Shown piece by piece: positions 35,795 to 44,869 of a stretch of DNA of 48,144 bases; the first letter of the stretch is position 1; each line of letters starts with the position of its first letter. Under the pieces are notes generated by a model that was given only the letters and a program-made list of their open reading frames with translations, was not told the DNA's origin and made no database searches. The translations under genes and the position numbers were made by a program. This DNA comes from Novosphingobium sp. FSW06-99 (GTDB lineage: Bacteria; Pseudomonadota; Alphaproteobacteria; Sphingomonadales; Sphingomonadaceae): contig NZ_KQ954268.1 of the NCBI RefSeq assembly GCF_001519065.1, positions 1 through 48,144 on the forward strand, read 5' to 3'.

Positions 35795-36825
35795 CGGCGA
35801 TGGTTGCCGAACGGGGCACGGTGATGGCGCGCGAAGCGGCCGAGGCGCCTGCGCGCGTGGCGCAGCAATGGCGCGACGGCGGCGCGGCGATCCGCGCGCT
35901 GGCCGCGCGGTTGCGCGCCGATCCGCCGCGCGCGGTGGTGACGATCGCGCGCGGCAGTTCGGACAACGCGGCGACATATGCGCGCTATCTGATCGAAACC
36001 CGGCTCGAGGTGCTGACCGCCTCGCTCGCGCCATCGACCGCATCGGTGTTCACCGCGCAGCCCGACATGGCCGGGGTGCTGGCGCTGGCGATTTCGCAAT
36101 CGGGTCGCAGCCCCGATCTGATCGCGGCGGCGCGCGCCGCGCGCGATGGCGGGGCCTTGCTGGTGGTGTTGGTCAACGACACCGCCTCGCCGCTGGCGGC
36201 GATGGCCGACGTGGTGATTCCGCTCGATGCCGGGCCCGAACTGGCGGTCGCGGCGACCAAGTCGTTCATCACCGCGCTGTCGGCGATTGCCGCGCTGGTG
36301 GCCTGCTGGTCGGGGGATGACGCCATGCTGGCGGCGGTCGAGGCGTTGCCGCAACAGCTTGAAGCGGCGTGGCACAGCGACTGGCAGCACTTTGTCGATG
36401 CGCTGGCCGATGCGGTCGGGCTCTATGTGCTGGGGCGCGGGCCGGGCTTTGCCGCCGCGCAGGAGGCGGCGCTGAAGCTCAAGGAAACCTGCGGCCTGCA
36501 TGCCGAAGCGTTCAGCGCTGCCGAAGTGCGCCACGGGCCGATGGCGCTGATCCATTCCGGATTTCCGGTGATCGCGTTCGTGCCCGACGATGCCGGGCGC
36601 GAAGGGGTCGATGCCGCGATTGCCGCCGCGCGCGCACAAGGCGCGACGATGCTCGAAGTGGGCGGGGTCGATCCATCGGGCCCGGCCATCCCGCGCACGC
36701 ATCCGGCGCTGACGCCGATTGTCCAGATCCAGGGTTTTTATCGCCTGGTCGATGCGCTCGCCGCGCGGCGGGGCTATGATCCCGACAGCCCGCCCCATCT
36801 TGCCAAGGTTACTTCGACGCGATGA
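35791..36825 (+). CDS. nagB: SIS-domain glucosamine-6-phosphate deaminase, NagB-II-like
   Basis: Protein of 344 aa with two sugar-isomerase (SIS) domains and no glutamine amidotransferase domain. Motifs: ARGSSDNAATYARYL, SQSGRSPDLIAA, TKSFITAL, then GRGPGFAAAQEAALKLKET and HAEAFSAAEVRHGP. This GlmS-like deaminase replaces classical NagB in many proteobacteria and gives fructose-6-phosphate and ammonia from glucosamine-6-phosphate. An agaS-type or aminotransferase role cannot be excluded from sequence, but the operon partners favour deaminase. It overlaps both neighbours by 4 bases. Confidence 0.85.
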   Translation: MTAMVAERGTVMAREAAEAPARVAQQWRDGGAAIRALAARLRADPPRAVVTIARGSSDNAATYARYLIETRLEVLTASLAPSTASVFTAQPDMAGVLALAISQSGRSPDLIAAARAARDGGALLVVLVNDTASPLAAMADVVIPLDAGPELAVAATKSFITALSAIAALVACWSGDDAMLAAVEALPQQLEAAWHSDWQHFVDALADAVGLYVLGRGPGFAAAQEAALKLKETCGLHAEAFSAAEVRHGPMALIHSGFPVIAFVPDDAGREGVDAAIAAARAQGATMLEVGGVDPSGPAIPRTHPALTPIVQIQGFYRLVDALAARRGYDPDSPPHLAKVTSTR

Positions 36826-37991
36826 CCCCGATTTCGACTGCGCGTGCGCTGATCAATGCCCGGGTCATGTTGCGCGATGGCCTGCACGACGGATTGGCCG
36901 TGGTGATCGACGGCGCGCGGATTGCCGCGCTGGTGCCGGCCGGCGATCTGCCTGCCGCCCTGCCGCGTGTCGATTGCGCGGGGCAAAGGCTGCTGCCGGG
37001 GTTCATCGATGTGCAAGTCAACGGCGGCGGCGGGGTGCTGTTCAACGATGCGCCGAATGTCGAAACGATCGCCGCGATCGGCGCGGCCCATCGCCGGTTC
37101 GGCACCACCGGGTTTCTGCCGACGCTGATCAGCGATGATCTGGGCACGATCGCGCGCGCGCTGGCGGCCACCCGCGCGGCGATTGCGGCGGGCGTGCCCG
37201 GCGTGCTGGGCATCCATGTCGAAGGGCCGTTCATCAGCATGGAGCGGCGCGGCATTCACGACCCCGCACGGCTGCGCACGCTCGATGCCGAGGCGCTGAC
37301 ACTGCTGACCGCGCCGGGGGCGGGCAAAGTGCTGCTGACGCTGGCGCCCGAACTGGTCGATGATGCGATCATCCGCTCGCTGGCGGCGGCAGGCGTGATC
37401 GTTTCGGCGGGGCACACCAATGCCGGGTTCGCGCGCATGCAGGCCGCGCTGGACGCCGGGGTGACGGGGATCACCCATCTGTTCAACGCGATGTCGCCGC
37501 TCACCAGCCGCGAACCCGGCGTTGTCGGCGCGGCGCTGGCGGGCGATCCGTGGTGCGGGATCATCGTTGACGGGCGCCATGTCGATCCGGTCACCTTGCG
37601 CATCGCGCTGGCCGCACGGGCCAATGCGCGGTTCATGCTGGTGACCGACGCGATGCCCTGTGTCGGGCAGGCGGCCACGACGTTCGACTTGCAGGGCAAG
37701 ACGATCACCGTGCGCGATGGCGCGTGCTATGACGACGAAGGGCGGCTGGCGGGATCGAACCTCGACATGGCCGGGGCCTTGCGCAACGCGGTCGATCTGC
37801 TGGGGCTCGATCTTGCCACCGCATCGGCGCTCGCCAGCGGCGAACCCGCCGATTTTCTGGGCCTTGGCGGCGAACGTGGCCGCATTGCGGTGGGTGCACG
37901 CGCCGATCTGGTGCTGCTCGATGCCGGGCTGCAAGTGGTCGAAAGCTGGATCGACGGGGCTGGTACCGGGGCCGTTGACCATGGCGGTTGA
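36822..37991 (+). CDS. nagA: N-acetylglucosamine-6-phosphate deacetylase
   Basis: Protein of 389 aa, the normal length. Motifs of the amidohydrolase fold: PGFIDVQVNGGGG, HVEGPFI, SAGHTNA, HLFNAMSPL, DGRHVDP and the catalytic Asp in TDAMPC. It converts GlcNAc-6-phosphate to glucosamine-6-phosphate and acetate in the cytoplasm. It precedes the hexosaminidase gene and its 3' end overlaps that start by 11 bases. Confidence 0.95.
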   Translation: MTPISTARALINARVMLRDGLHDGLAVVIDGARIAALVPAGDLPAALPRVDCAGQRLLPGFIDVQVNGGGGVLFNDAPNVETIAAIGAAHRRFGTTGFLPTLISDDLGTIARALAATRAAIAAGVPGVLGIHVEGPFISMERRGIHDPARLRTLDAEALTLLTAPGAGKVLLTLAPELVDDAIIRSLAAAGVIVSAGHTNAGFARMQAALDAGVTGITHLFNAMSPLTSREPGVVGAALAGDPWCGIIVDGRHVDPVTLRIALAARANARFMLVTDAMPCVGQAATTFDLQGKTITVRDGACYDDEGRLAGSNLDMAGALRNAVDLLGLDLATASALASGEPADFLGLGGERGRIAVGARADLVLLDAGLQVVESWIDGAGTGAVDHGG

Positions 37992-39987
37992 CTGGCGCGC
38001 CGGGCTGGCCGCGCTGGCGTTGATCGCGGCGCCGGCGCGGGCGGTGGCGCTGCCGGTCATTCCCTTGCCGCAAGTGGTGCAAACGGTCGATGGTGCGGCG
38101 GGTGCCGCGCTGGGCGATGGCACGCCGATCGTGGTGCCGCGCGGCGATCGCGAAGCGGCGGACGTGGCGCAATGGCTCGATGCGGCGGTGCGCGACCATC
38201 TCGGGCGGCATTTTGTGCGCGACGGGGCGGCGCGCGATGGCGCGATCCGGTTGCGGCGCGTGCCGGGGTTGGGCGCAGAGGCCTATCGGCTCGATATCGA
38301 CAGCCACGGCGCGACGATTGCGGCGACCACGCGGCAGGGCCTGTTCTATGGCGCGACGACTTTGTGGCAATTGCTGGCGGCCAAAGGCGACGCGCCGCTG
38401 GCGGCGGTGCATATCGAGGATGCGCCGCGCTATCCGTGGCGCGGGCTGCTGCTCGACAGCGCGCGCCATGTCCAGAGCGTGGCGACGATCGAACGCCTGA
38501 TCGACGTGATGGCGCTGCACAAGCTCAACCGGCTGCAATGGCATCTGACCGACGATCAGGGCTGGCGTCTGCAGATCCGCGCCTATCCGCGCCTGACCGC
38601 GATCGGCGGCTGGCGCCTCGATCCTTATGGCCAGCGCTATGGCGGGTTCTATAGCCAGGACGAAGTGCGGCAGGTCGTTGCCTATGCCGCCGCGCGCAAT
38701 GTGACGATCGTGCCCGAAATCGAGATGCCGGGGCACGCGCTGGCGGCGCTGCGCGCCTATCCCGACTGGGGGTTTGCGGGCGTGCCCGCTTCGGCCCAAT
38801 CGGACTGGGGGGTGTTCCCGTCGATCTTTGCGGTCGATCCGCCGACGCTGAAGGCGCTCGAAACCGTGCTCGATGAGGTCATGGCGCTGTTTCCCTCGCA
38901 CACCATCGCGATCGGCGGGGATGAGGCGCAGCATGGCCAGTGGCGCGCCGCGCCCGCCGTGCAGGCACGGATGAAGGCGCTCGACCTGCCCGACGAGGCC
39001 GCGTTGCAGGGCTGGTTCACCGCGCAGATCGCGGGCTATCTGGCGGCGCACGGGCGGCAGGCGATCGGCTGGGACGACATGCTGTCGGCGGGCGGCATCC
39101 CGCGCGATGCGGCGATCCTGTCGTGGCACAGCGCGCACGATGCGACACGCGCGCTGCAGGCCGGGCACGATGTCGTGCTGGCGACCGATCCGGTGTTCTA
39201 TTTCGACCATATCCAGGCTGCCGTACCCGATGCCCCGCCGGGACGCTGGGCCGTGGTCAGCCCAAGCGATGTCTATCGCGTCGAGCCGGGCCAGGTCGAT
39301 GGCACAGGCGGCGGGCATCTGCTGGGAGTGCAGGGCGAACTGTGGAGCGAATATCTGCGCACCGATGCGCAGATGCTGGCGATGGCCTGGCCACGTGCCG
39401 CCGCGCTGGCAGAGCTGGGCTGGACGCAGCCCGCACGACGCGACTGGGACGGGTTTGCCGCGCGCCTGCCCGATGAATATCGTCTGCTCGATCGCTGGCA
39501 GGTGCCGCTTGCGCCGGGCCTGCGCGGTCAGCGGGTGGAACCGGTTGCGCTGCGCGGTGTCAAGACCAGCCAGATTCTGGTGTCCTGTTCGAACCGGTTG
39601 CTGCTCAATCTGCCCGCGCGCGACGGTCATCCCTTGCTGGTCGATATCATGGATCGCTGCTGGAAGACCTATGCCGAACTTGGGCATGGGCCGATCACCG
39701 TGCAGATCGCCGCGCTGGCGTTCAACTATCAGCTTGCCGACGATGCAAAGGCGATCGTGCTGCGCGCCCCGGCCGGTACGCAGGACGAACTGGTGGTCAG
39801 GCAGGACAGGTGCGACGGGCCCGAACTGGCGCGCGTCGCGCTGGGCGCGGTGCCGCATGATGGCGTGCCGGTCGCGCTGCGCGTGCCGCTGGCAGGCGAT
39901 CCGAAGGGTGCGCATTGGCTGTGCCTCTATACCGCAACGCATGGACCTGCGCCGCTGTGGGCGATCGATCGGCTGGTGCTGCCATGA
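37981..39987 (+). CDS. Exported GH20 beta-N-acetylhexosaminidase
   Basis: Protein of 668 aa. An N-terminal signal peptide ends near ARAVALP. A GH20b-like domain (about 30-150) is followed by the catalytic barrel: YPWRGLLLDSARH, LNRLQWHLTDDQGW, PEIEMPGHALAAL and the acidic pair Asp314-Glu315 in IGGDEAQHGQW. A C-terminal ~150-residue beta domain ends the protein. It releases GlcNAc from chito-oligosaccharides, probably in the periplasm, supplying the PTS encoded next. ATG at 37981 lies inside the nagA end, and its own stop overlaps the PTS gene start as ATGA. Confidence 0.93.
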   Translation: MAVDWRAGLAALALIAAPARAVALPVIPLPQVVQTVDGAAGAALGDGTPIVVPRGDREAADVAQWLDAAVRDHLGRHFVRDGAARDGAIRLRRVPGLGAEAYRLDIDSHGATIAATTRQGLFYGATTLWQLLAAKGDAPLAAVHIEDAPRYPWRGLLLDSARHVQSVATIERLIDVMALHKLNRLQWHLTDDQGWRLQIRAYPRLTAIGGWRLDPYGQRYGGFYSQDEVRQVVAYAAARNVTIVPEIEMPGHALAALRAYPDWGFAGVPASAQSDWGVFPSIFAVDPPTLKALETVLDEVMALFPSHTIAIGGDEAQHGQWRAAPAVQARMKALDLPDEAALQGWFTAQIAGYLAAHGRQAIGWDDMLSAGGIPRDAAILSWHSAHDATRALQAGHDVVLATDPVFYFDHIQAAVPDAPPGRWAVVSPSDVYRVEPGQVDGTGGGHLLGVQGELWSEYLRTDAQMLAMAWPRAAALAELGWTQPARRDWDGFAARLPDEYRLLDRWQVPLAPGLRGQRVEPVALRGVKTSQILVSCSNRLLLNLPARDGHPLLVDIMDRCWKTYAELGHGPITVQIAALAFNYQLADDAKAIVLRAPAGTQDELVVRQDRCDGPELARVALGAVPHDGVPVALRVPLAGDPKGAHWLCLYTATHGPAPLWAIDRLVLP

Positions 39988-42434
39988 CCGCGCCGATCAT
40001 GCTGGTCGCGCCGTTTTCCGGCTGGTTGACCGCGCTGGCCGAGGTGCCCGATGCGGTGTTTGCCGAGGGCATGATGGGCCCCGGCGTGGCGCTCGATCCG
40101 CTCGACGGGGTGTTGTGCGCGCCGTGCGATGCCACGGTCGTCGCCTTGGCATCGACCGGGCATGCGATCACGCTCGGCCTCGACAACGGGGCGCAAGTCC
40201 TGCTGCATATCGGCATCGACACGGTGGCGCTGCGCGGCAACGGGTTTGACGGAGCGGTGATGGTGGGCGAGTGGGTGCGGACGGGGCAGCCGCTGATCCG
40301 CTTTGATCTCGATCGGGTGGCCGCGGGCGCCCGCAGCCTGATTACCCCGATCGTGATCGCCAGCCCCGGCTTTGCGCTGGTCGATGCGGCGCCGACCGGT
40401 GCGGTCGCGACGGGTTCGCCACTGTTTGCGGTCATACCCGAAGCCGCCACCGTGGCCGAAGACCCCGAACCGGCTGGCGATATCTGTGAGCGCTCGGTCG
40501 TGGTCGGGCTGGAGCACGGCATTCATGCGCGCCCGGCGGCGCGGATCGCGGCGGTGCTGGCGACGTTGTCGGCCGATGTGGAGGTTTTCAAGGCGGCGCG
40601 GCAGGCCGCCGCGCGCAGCCCGGTGGCACTCATGACACTCGATGCGCGCGGTGGCGATACGCTGGTGCTGCGCGCGCAGGGCCCCGATGCGGCGCGTGCG
40701 CTCGATGCGGTGGCGGCGCTGGTCGTCGGCGCCGATCCCGATGCGCATGAGGTGGCGGCGCCCGTCGCGGTGGCGGCGGGGCCGGTCTGTGCCAGCCCGG
40801 GGCTGGCAGTCGGGCCGATCGCGCATTTGCGCGTGACCGAGGGCACCGTGCCACCCGATGGCGAGGGGCCTGACCACGAACACCAGCGGCTGGCCCTGGC
40901 GCGCCGGGCCGCCGCCGCGCGGCTGGGCGCGGGCGGCATTGCCGAGGCGCATCGCGCGCTGATCGAAGATCCCGATATTGGCCGGATCGCCGCGCAGGCG
41001 ATCGATCAGGGCCGCAGCGCGCCCTGGGCCTGGCGTGCGGCAACCCGCAGCCATGCCGAGGCCTGGAGCGCGACGGGCAATCCGCGCCTGATCGAACGCG
41101 TGGCCGATCTGGCCGATGTGGCGGGCCAGGTGCTGGCCGAACTGGGCCATGGCGCCACGCTGGCGCCGGTTGCGGCGGGGGCGATCGTGGTGGCGCAGGA
41201 TGTGTTGCCATCGCAATTCGGCGCGTTGTGCCGCGATGGCGCGCCGGGCGGGCTGTGCCTGGCGGGCGGCGGCCCCACCTCGCATGTGGCGATCCTGGCT
41301 GCGGCGGCGGGGATACCGATGCTGGTTGCCGCAGGGCCCGATGTGCTGGCGGCCACAGAGGGCGCGCTGGCCGTGCTCGACGCCGGGGCTGGGCAGATCG
41401 ATCTGGCCCCAGATGCCGCGCGCATCGCAGCGGCGCGCGCGGCAATTGCCGATCAGGCGGCGCGGCGCGCGGCGCAGCGGGCGATGGCGGGCGCTTTGGC
41501 GCAGACCGCCTGCGGCACGCGGATCGAGGTCTTTGCCAATTGCGGATCGGTCGAGGATGCGCACGCGGCGGTCGCCGCCGGGGCCGAAGGGTGTGGCCTG
41601 TTGCGCAGCGAATTCCTGTTTCTCGACCGCGCCGATGCGCCGGGCGAGGACGAACAGCGCGCCATGTATCAGGCGATTGCCGATGCCATGGCGGGGCGTC
41701 CGCTGATCGTGCGCACGCTCGATGTGGGCGCGGACAAGCCGCTCGCCTATGTGCCGATGGCGGCGGAGGACAACCCCGCGCTGGGCCAGCGCGGCATCCG
41801 CCTGTCGCTGGCGCGGCCTGTGCTGATGGCCACGCAACTGGCGGCGCTGGTGGCGGTGCAACCCGCCGGGCAGTTGCGGATCATGGCGCCGATGGTGGTC
41901 GATCGCGGCGAATTGCGGCGCCTGCGCGCCATGGTCGATCAGGCCGCGGGCAAGGCCGGGATTGCCGATGCGGTGCGCGTGGGGGTGATGATCGAAACCC
42001 CGGCGGCGGCATTGCTGGCCGATCAACTGGCGGCAGAGGCCGATTTCCTGTCGATCGGCACCAACGATCTTACCCAATATGCGCTGGCCGCCGATCGCGG
42101 CAATCCTGCCACGGCGGCGATGATCGATGCGTTGCATCCTGCGGTGCTGCGGCTGATTGCGCATTGCACCGCAGGCGCCGCCGCGCATGGCTGCCCGGTC
42201 GGGGTGTGCGGATCGGCCGCAGGCGATCTGCTGGCGGTGCCGCTGCTGATCGGGCTGGGGGTGGGCGAACTGTCGGTCACGGCTGGGCGCATCGCGGCGG
42301 TCAAGGCGCTGTTGCGTACAGTCACACTGGTCGAGGCGCGCGCCCTCGCGCAGGCGGCGCTTGCCGCCGACAGCGCGGCGGCGGTGCGGGCGCTGGTGCG
42401 GGCGAAACTCGGCGACCGGTTGCAGGAAAGTTGA
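39984..42434 (+). CDS. PTS EIIA-HPr-EI fusion protein (NagF-like)
   Basis: Protein of 816 aa in three parts. EIIA(Glc-type): residues 1 to about 150, phosphorylatable His75 in LLHIGIDTV. HPr: about 165-255, active His181 in GIHARPA. Enzyme I: about 260-816, active His434 in GGGPTSHVAI, with the PEP-binding barrel showing RSEFLFLDR, RTLDVGADKPL, LRIMAPMV, IETPAAAL and GTNDLTQYALAADR. It passes phosphate from PEP to EIIB of the adjacent permease. All soluble PTS parts are in one polypeptide dedicated to this sugar. Confidence 0.93.
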   Translation: MTAPIMLVAPFSGWLTALAEVPDAVFAEGMMGPGVALDPLDGVLCAPCDATVVALASTGHAITLGLDNGAQVLLHIGIDTVALRGNGFDGAVMVGEWVRTGQPLIRFDLDRVAAGARSLITPIVIASPGFALVDAAPTGAVATGSPLFAVIPEAATVAEDPEPAGDICERSVVVGLEHGIHARPAARIAAVLATLSADVEVFKAARQAAARSPVALMTLDARGGDTLVLRAQGPDAARALDAVAALVVGADPDAHEVAAPVAVAAGPVCASPGLAVGPIAHLRVTEGTVPPDGEGPDHEHQRLALARRAAAARLGAGGIAEAHRALIEDPDIGRIAAQAIDQGRSAPWAWRAATRSHAEAWSATGNPRLIERVADLADVAGQVLAELGHGATLAPVAAGAIVVAQDVLPSQFGALCRDGAPGGLCLAGGGPTSHVAILAAAAGIPMLVAAGPDVLAATEGALAVLDAGAGQIDLAPDAARIAAARAAIADQAARRAAQRAMAGALAQTACGTRIEVFANCGSVEDAHAAVAAGAEGCGLLRSEFLFLDRADAPGEDEQRAMYQAIADAMAGRPLIVRTLDVGADKPLAYVPMAAEDNPALGQRGIRLSLARPVLMATQLAALVAVQPAGQLRIMAPMVVDRGELRRLRAMVDQAAGKAGIADAVRVGVMIETPAAALLADQLAAEADFLSIGTNDLTQYALAADRGNPATAAMIDALHPAVLRLIAHCTAGAAAHGCPVGVCGSAAGDLLAVPLLIGLGVGELSVTAGRIAAVKALLRTVTLVEARALAQAALAADSAAAVRALVRAKLGDRLQES

Positions 42435-42439
42435 ACGGC

Positions 42440-44179
42440 ATGGGCATGGCGCACCACGGGTACCGCATACTCGCCACGTTGCAGCCGCTGGGCCGCGCGC
42501 TGATGCTGCCGATCGCGGTGCTGCCGGTGGCGGGGCTGTTGCTACGGCTGGGTCAGCCCGATATCCTCGGGCTGGCCTTTGTGGCGGGTGCGGGCAGCGC
42601 CATTTTCACCAATCTGGGGCTGCTGTTCGCGATCGGCGTGGCCGTCGGGCTGGCTCGCGAAAACCATGGCGCGGCGGGTCTGGCCGGCGCGGTCGCGTTT
42701 CTGGTAACGGTTGAAGGGGCCAAGGCGCTGCTGATTGCGCCGACCGATCTGGCCGGGATCGCGGTGGCGCACGATGCCGTCGTCGGCGCCTGGCGCGCGC
42801 ATGAAGTGGGCAAGCTGACGGTTCCGGCGGGGATCCTGTCGGGGCTGGCGGGCGGGCTGCTGTACAACCGGTTTCATGCCATTCGCCTGCCCGAATATCT
42901 GGCATTCTTTGGCGGACGACGGTTCGTGCCGATTGCCGCGGGCGGGTTTGGCGTGGTGCTGGCAGGGCTGCTGGGCTGGGGCTATCCCGCGCTGTCGGCG
43001 GGGATCGACGCGATCAGCCGGTGGGTGGTGGGCGCGGGCTGGTTCGGGCTGTTTCTCTATGGCATGCTCAATCGCCTGCTGCTGATCACCGGGTTGCACC
43101 ACATCCTCAACAATGTGGTGTGGTTCATCGTCGGCGACTATCACGGGGCCAGCGGCGATCTGAACCGGTTTTTCGCGGGCGATCCATCGGCCGGCGCGTT
43201 CATGAGCGGGTTTTTCCCGGTGATGATGTTCGGGCTGCCGGCGGCGTGCCTGGCGATGTACCGCACCGCGCTGCCCGAACGCCGCGCCGAAGTCGCGGGG
43301 CTGTTCGCCTCATTGGCGGCAACGTCGTTTCTGACTGGGGTCACCGAACCGATCGAATTCACCTTCATCTTTGTCGCTCCTTTGCTGTTTGCGGTGCATG
43401 CGGTGCTGACCGGGGTGGCAATGGCGGTGATGAACCTGATCGGGGTGCGACTGGGTTTCGGGTTTTCGGCGGGTCTGCTCGACTATCTGATCAATTTCCG
43501 GCTGGCCACGCGGCCCCTGCTGCTGCTGCCGGTCGGCGCGGTCTATTTCGCGCTCTATTATGGCGTGTTCCGGTTCTGCATCGTGCGGTTCGATCTGGCG
43601 ACGCCGGGGCGGCGGAGCGAGACGGCGGCCGATGGCGCGCCGACCGGCGCGGATGACCGCGTGGCGGCATTCGTGGCGGCGCTGGGCGGGGCGGGCAATC
43701 TGGTCAAGATCGATGCCTGCACCACGCGGCTGCGGCTGGTGATGGCCGACCCCGCCGCGATCAACGAAGCCGCGCTGCGCCGTCTGGGCGCACGCGGGGT
43801 GGTCCGACCCGGCGGCGGCGCGCTGCAAGTGGTGATTGGCCCGACCGCCGACGCGCTGGCATCGGATATCCGCCGGTTCCGAGGTCTGCCCGCCGTCGCT
43901 GCGCCCCCGCCACCGGCGCCGGACGTGGCATCGGTGCCTCTGGCCGACTTTGTCACGCAGGAACGCGCCGGGGCGCTGGTCCGCGCCTGTGGCGGGGCGG
44001 CCAATCTCGATCGGACGATCGCCTGCGGATCGCGGTTGGTACTGGCGGTGCACGATCAGTCGCAGATCGACCATGCCGCACTGGCGCGCCTGTCGCCGCA
44101 CGGCGTGGCGCAGACCGGCGCGGGGGTGCATCTGCTGCTCGATGACGCCGACAATCTGGCTCGCTTGATGACAGGTTAG
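42440..44179 (+). CDS. nagE: PTS GlcNAc permease EIIC-EIIB with a second EIIB-like domain
   Basis: Protein of 579 aa. Residues about 10-385 form the EIIC membrane domain (LGRALMLPIAVLPVAGLLLRLG, GLHHILNNVVWF, TGVTEPIEFTFIFVAPLL). EIIB at about 405-480 has the phosphorylated Cys427 in IDACTTRLRL. A further domain at about 505-579 aligns with EIIB and keeps a Cys (Cys529, IACGSRLVLAV) but lacks the TTR part. It imports and phosphorylates GlcNAc, the substrate being inferred from nagA. AGGAAAG stands 9 bases before the ATG. A weak hairpin follows the stop. Confidence 0.9.
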   Translation: MGMAHHGYRILATLQPLGRALMLPIAVLPVAGLLLRLGQPDILGLAFVAGAGSAIFTNLGLLFAIGVAVGLARENHGAAGLAGAVAFLVTVEGAKALLIAPTDLAGIAVAHDAVVGAWRAHEVGKLTVPAGILSGLAGGLLYNRFHAIRLPEYLAFFGGRRFVPIAAGGFGVVLAGLLGWGYPALSAGIDAISRWVVGAGWFGLFLYGMLNRLLLITGLHHILNNVVWFIVGDYHGASGDLNRFFAGDPSAGAFMSGFFPVMMFGLPAACLAMYRTALPERRAEVAGLFASLAATSFLTGVTEPIEFTFIFVAPLLFAVHAVLTGVAMAVMNLIGVRLGFGFSAGLLDYLINFRLATRPLLLLPVGAVYFALYYGVFRFCIVRFDLATPGRRSETAADGAPTGADDRVAAFVAALGGAGNLVKIDACTTRLRLVMADPAAINEAALRRLGARGVVRPGGGALQVVIGPTADALASDIRRFRGLPAVAAPPPPAPDVASVPLADFVTQERAGALVRACGGAANLDRTIACGSRLVLAVHDQSQIDHAALARLSPHGVAQTGAGVHLLLDDADNLARLMTG

Positions 44180-44196
44180 CAGGCCGTCGAGACAGC

Positions 44197-44217
44197 CCGG
44201 CGGATCAGCCGGAGGTT
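44197..44217 (+). terminator. Weak candidate terminator after the nag operon
   Basis: CCGGC-GGATCA-GCCGG forms a 5-bp stem, followed by AGGTTTT. The short stem and interrupted T run make this doubtful, but it lies 18 bases after the last nag stop codon. Confidence 0.3.
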
Positions 44218-44301
44218 TTGCCCGGGGTGTCGGCTTGCGCGGTGCGGAGGAGGGATTTTGGATGTTTTATAAGGCTATGAATTTTCAAAATAAACAATCC
44301 G

Positions 44302-44352
44302 ATACCCCATCGCGGTACCCCCAAGGATACCCCCAATTTAGGTCCTGCGACG
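44302..44352. repeat. Triple TACCCC motif, right copy
   Basis: Three TACCCC-type boxes are followed by AATTTAGGTC and TGCGACG, as at 25689-25740 in the same orientation. On the minus strand the surrounding stretch is open and reads like VAGPKLGVSLGVPRWGIG. The left copy gives a similar translation interrupted by stops, so the motif could also be the remnant of a coding end. It stands between the nag operon and the toxin-antitoxin pair. Confidence 0.5.
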
Positions 44353-44462
44353 AGGAGCTCTGGATATGCGGCCAACCGATTCTTGGGGTCATTTTTGAGA
44401 ACCATTTTACGCGCAACTCGACCGTCGCGCACTTCCATTTGATGCCATTGCAGCTCTCGCAT

Positions 44463-44484
44463 ATTGACGCTATATATCGTCAAT
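44463..44484 (+). promoter_or_regulatory. Palindromic operator of the Xre/RES pair
   Basis: Perfect inverted repeat ATTGACG-CTATATAT-CGTCAAT, 21 bases before the antitoxin start. TTGACG could serve as the -35 box, so the symmetric site overlaps the promoter. Toxin-antitoxin pairs of this type repress their own promoter through the antitoxin's helix-turn-helix; such autoregulation is inferred here. Confidence 0.6.
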
Positions 44485-44505
44485 AATCTTGAGAGCGAGG
44501 CCACA

Positions 44506-44856
44506 ATGAGCATGGAAGCATATGTCAGCGAAGGGATGTTCGACCCCCGGCGGATTGCGACTACGCTGCTGACCAATGCCGATGACCTTGCCCGAACGGC
44601 GGGTCTGGGCAAAGACGCAATCCAACGTGCCGTGCGCGTTCGCCAACCCCGCACCCAAAAGCGCCTGCGTGAACTGGTCGAGGTGCTCAACAAGGTCGAA
44701 CCGCGCTTCGGCTCGGCGCTAGTGGCTTATGGCTGGTTTCGCTCGGAGCCGTTGCCGGGCTTCTCCGGACAGACCGCAATGCAACTGGTGCAGGCGGGGC
44801 GTGCCAGCGATGTCCTGGAGTACATCGATGCGGTCGATGCCGGCGTTTACGCCTGA
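44506..44856 (+). CDS. Xre/MbcA/ParS-type antitoxin (DUF2384)
   Basis: Protein of 116 aa. The N-terminal half contains a helical DNA-binding-like segment (DDLARTAGLGKDAIQRAVRVRQPRTQKRL). The C-terminal half has the toxin-binding DUF2384 pattern: EVLNKVEPRFGSALVAYGWFRSEPLPGFSGQTAMQLVQAGRASDVLEYID. GAGG lies 5 bases before the ATG. The gene is followed 13 bases later by the RES-domain gene, the standard order. Confidence 0.88.
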   Translation: MSMEAYVSEGMFDPRRIATTLLTNADDLARTAGLGKDAIQRAVRVRQPRTQKRLRELVEVLNKVEPRFGSALVAYGWFRSEPLPGFSGQTAMQLVQAGRASDVLEYIDAVDAGVYA

Positions 44857-44869
44857 TCGATCCACCACG

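Noticed and set aside
37705..39942. A 745-codon open frame on the minus strand across the hexosaminidase gene
   Set aside because: It is antisense to a gene with clear GH20 motifs, is full of His, Arg, Gln and Pro, and arises from high-GC codon use. The same holds for long antisense frames at 2946-5008, 36774-38123 and 39927-42188.
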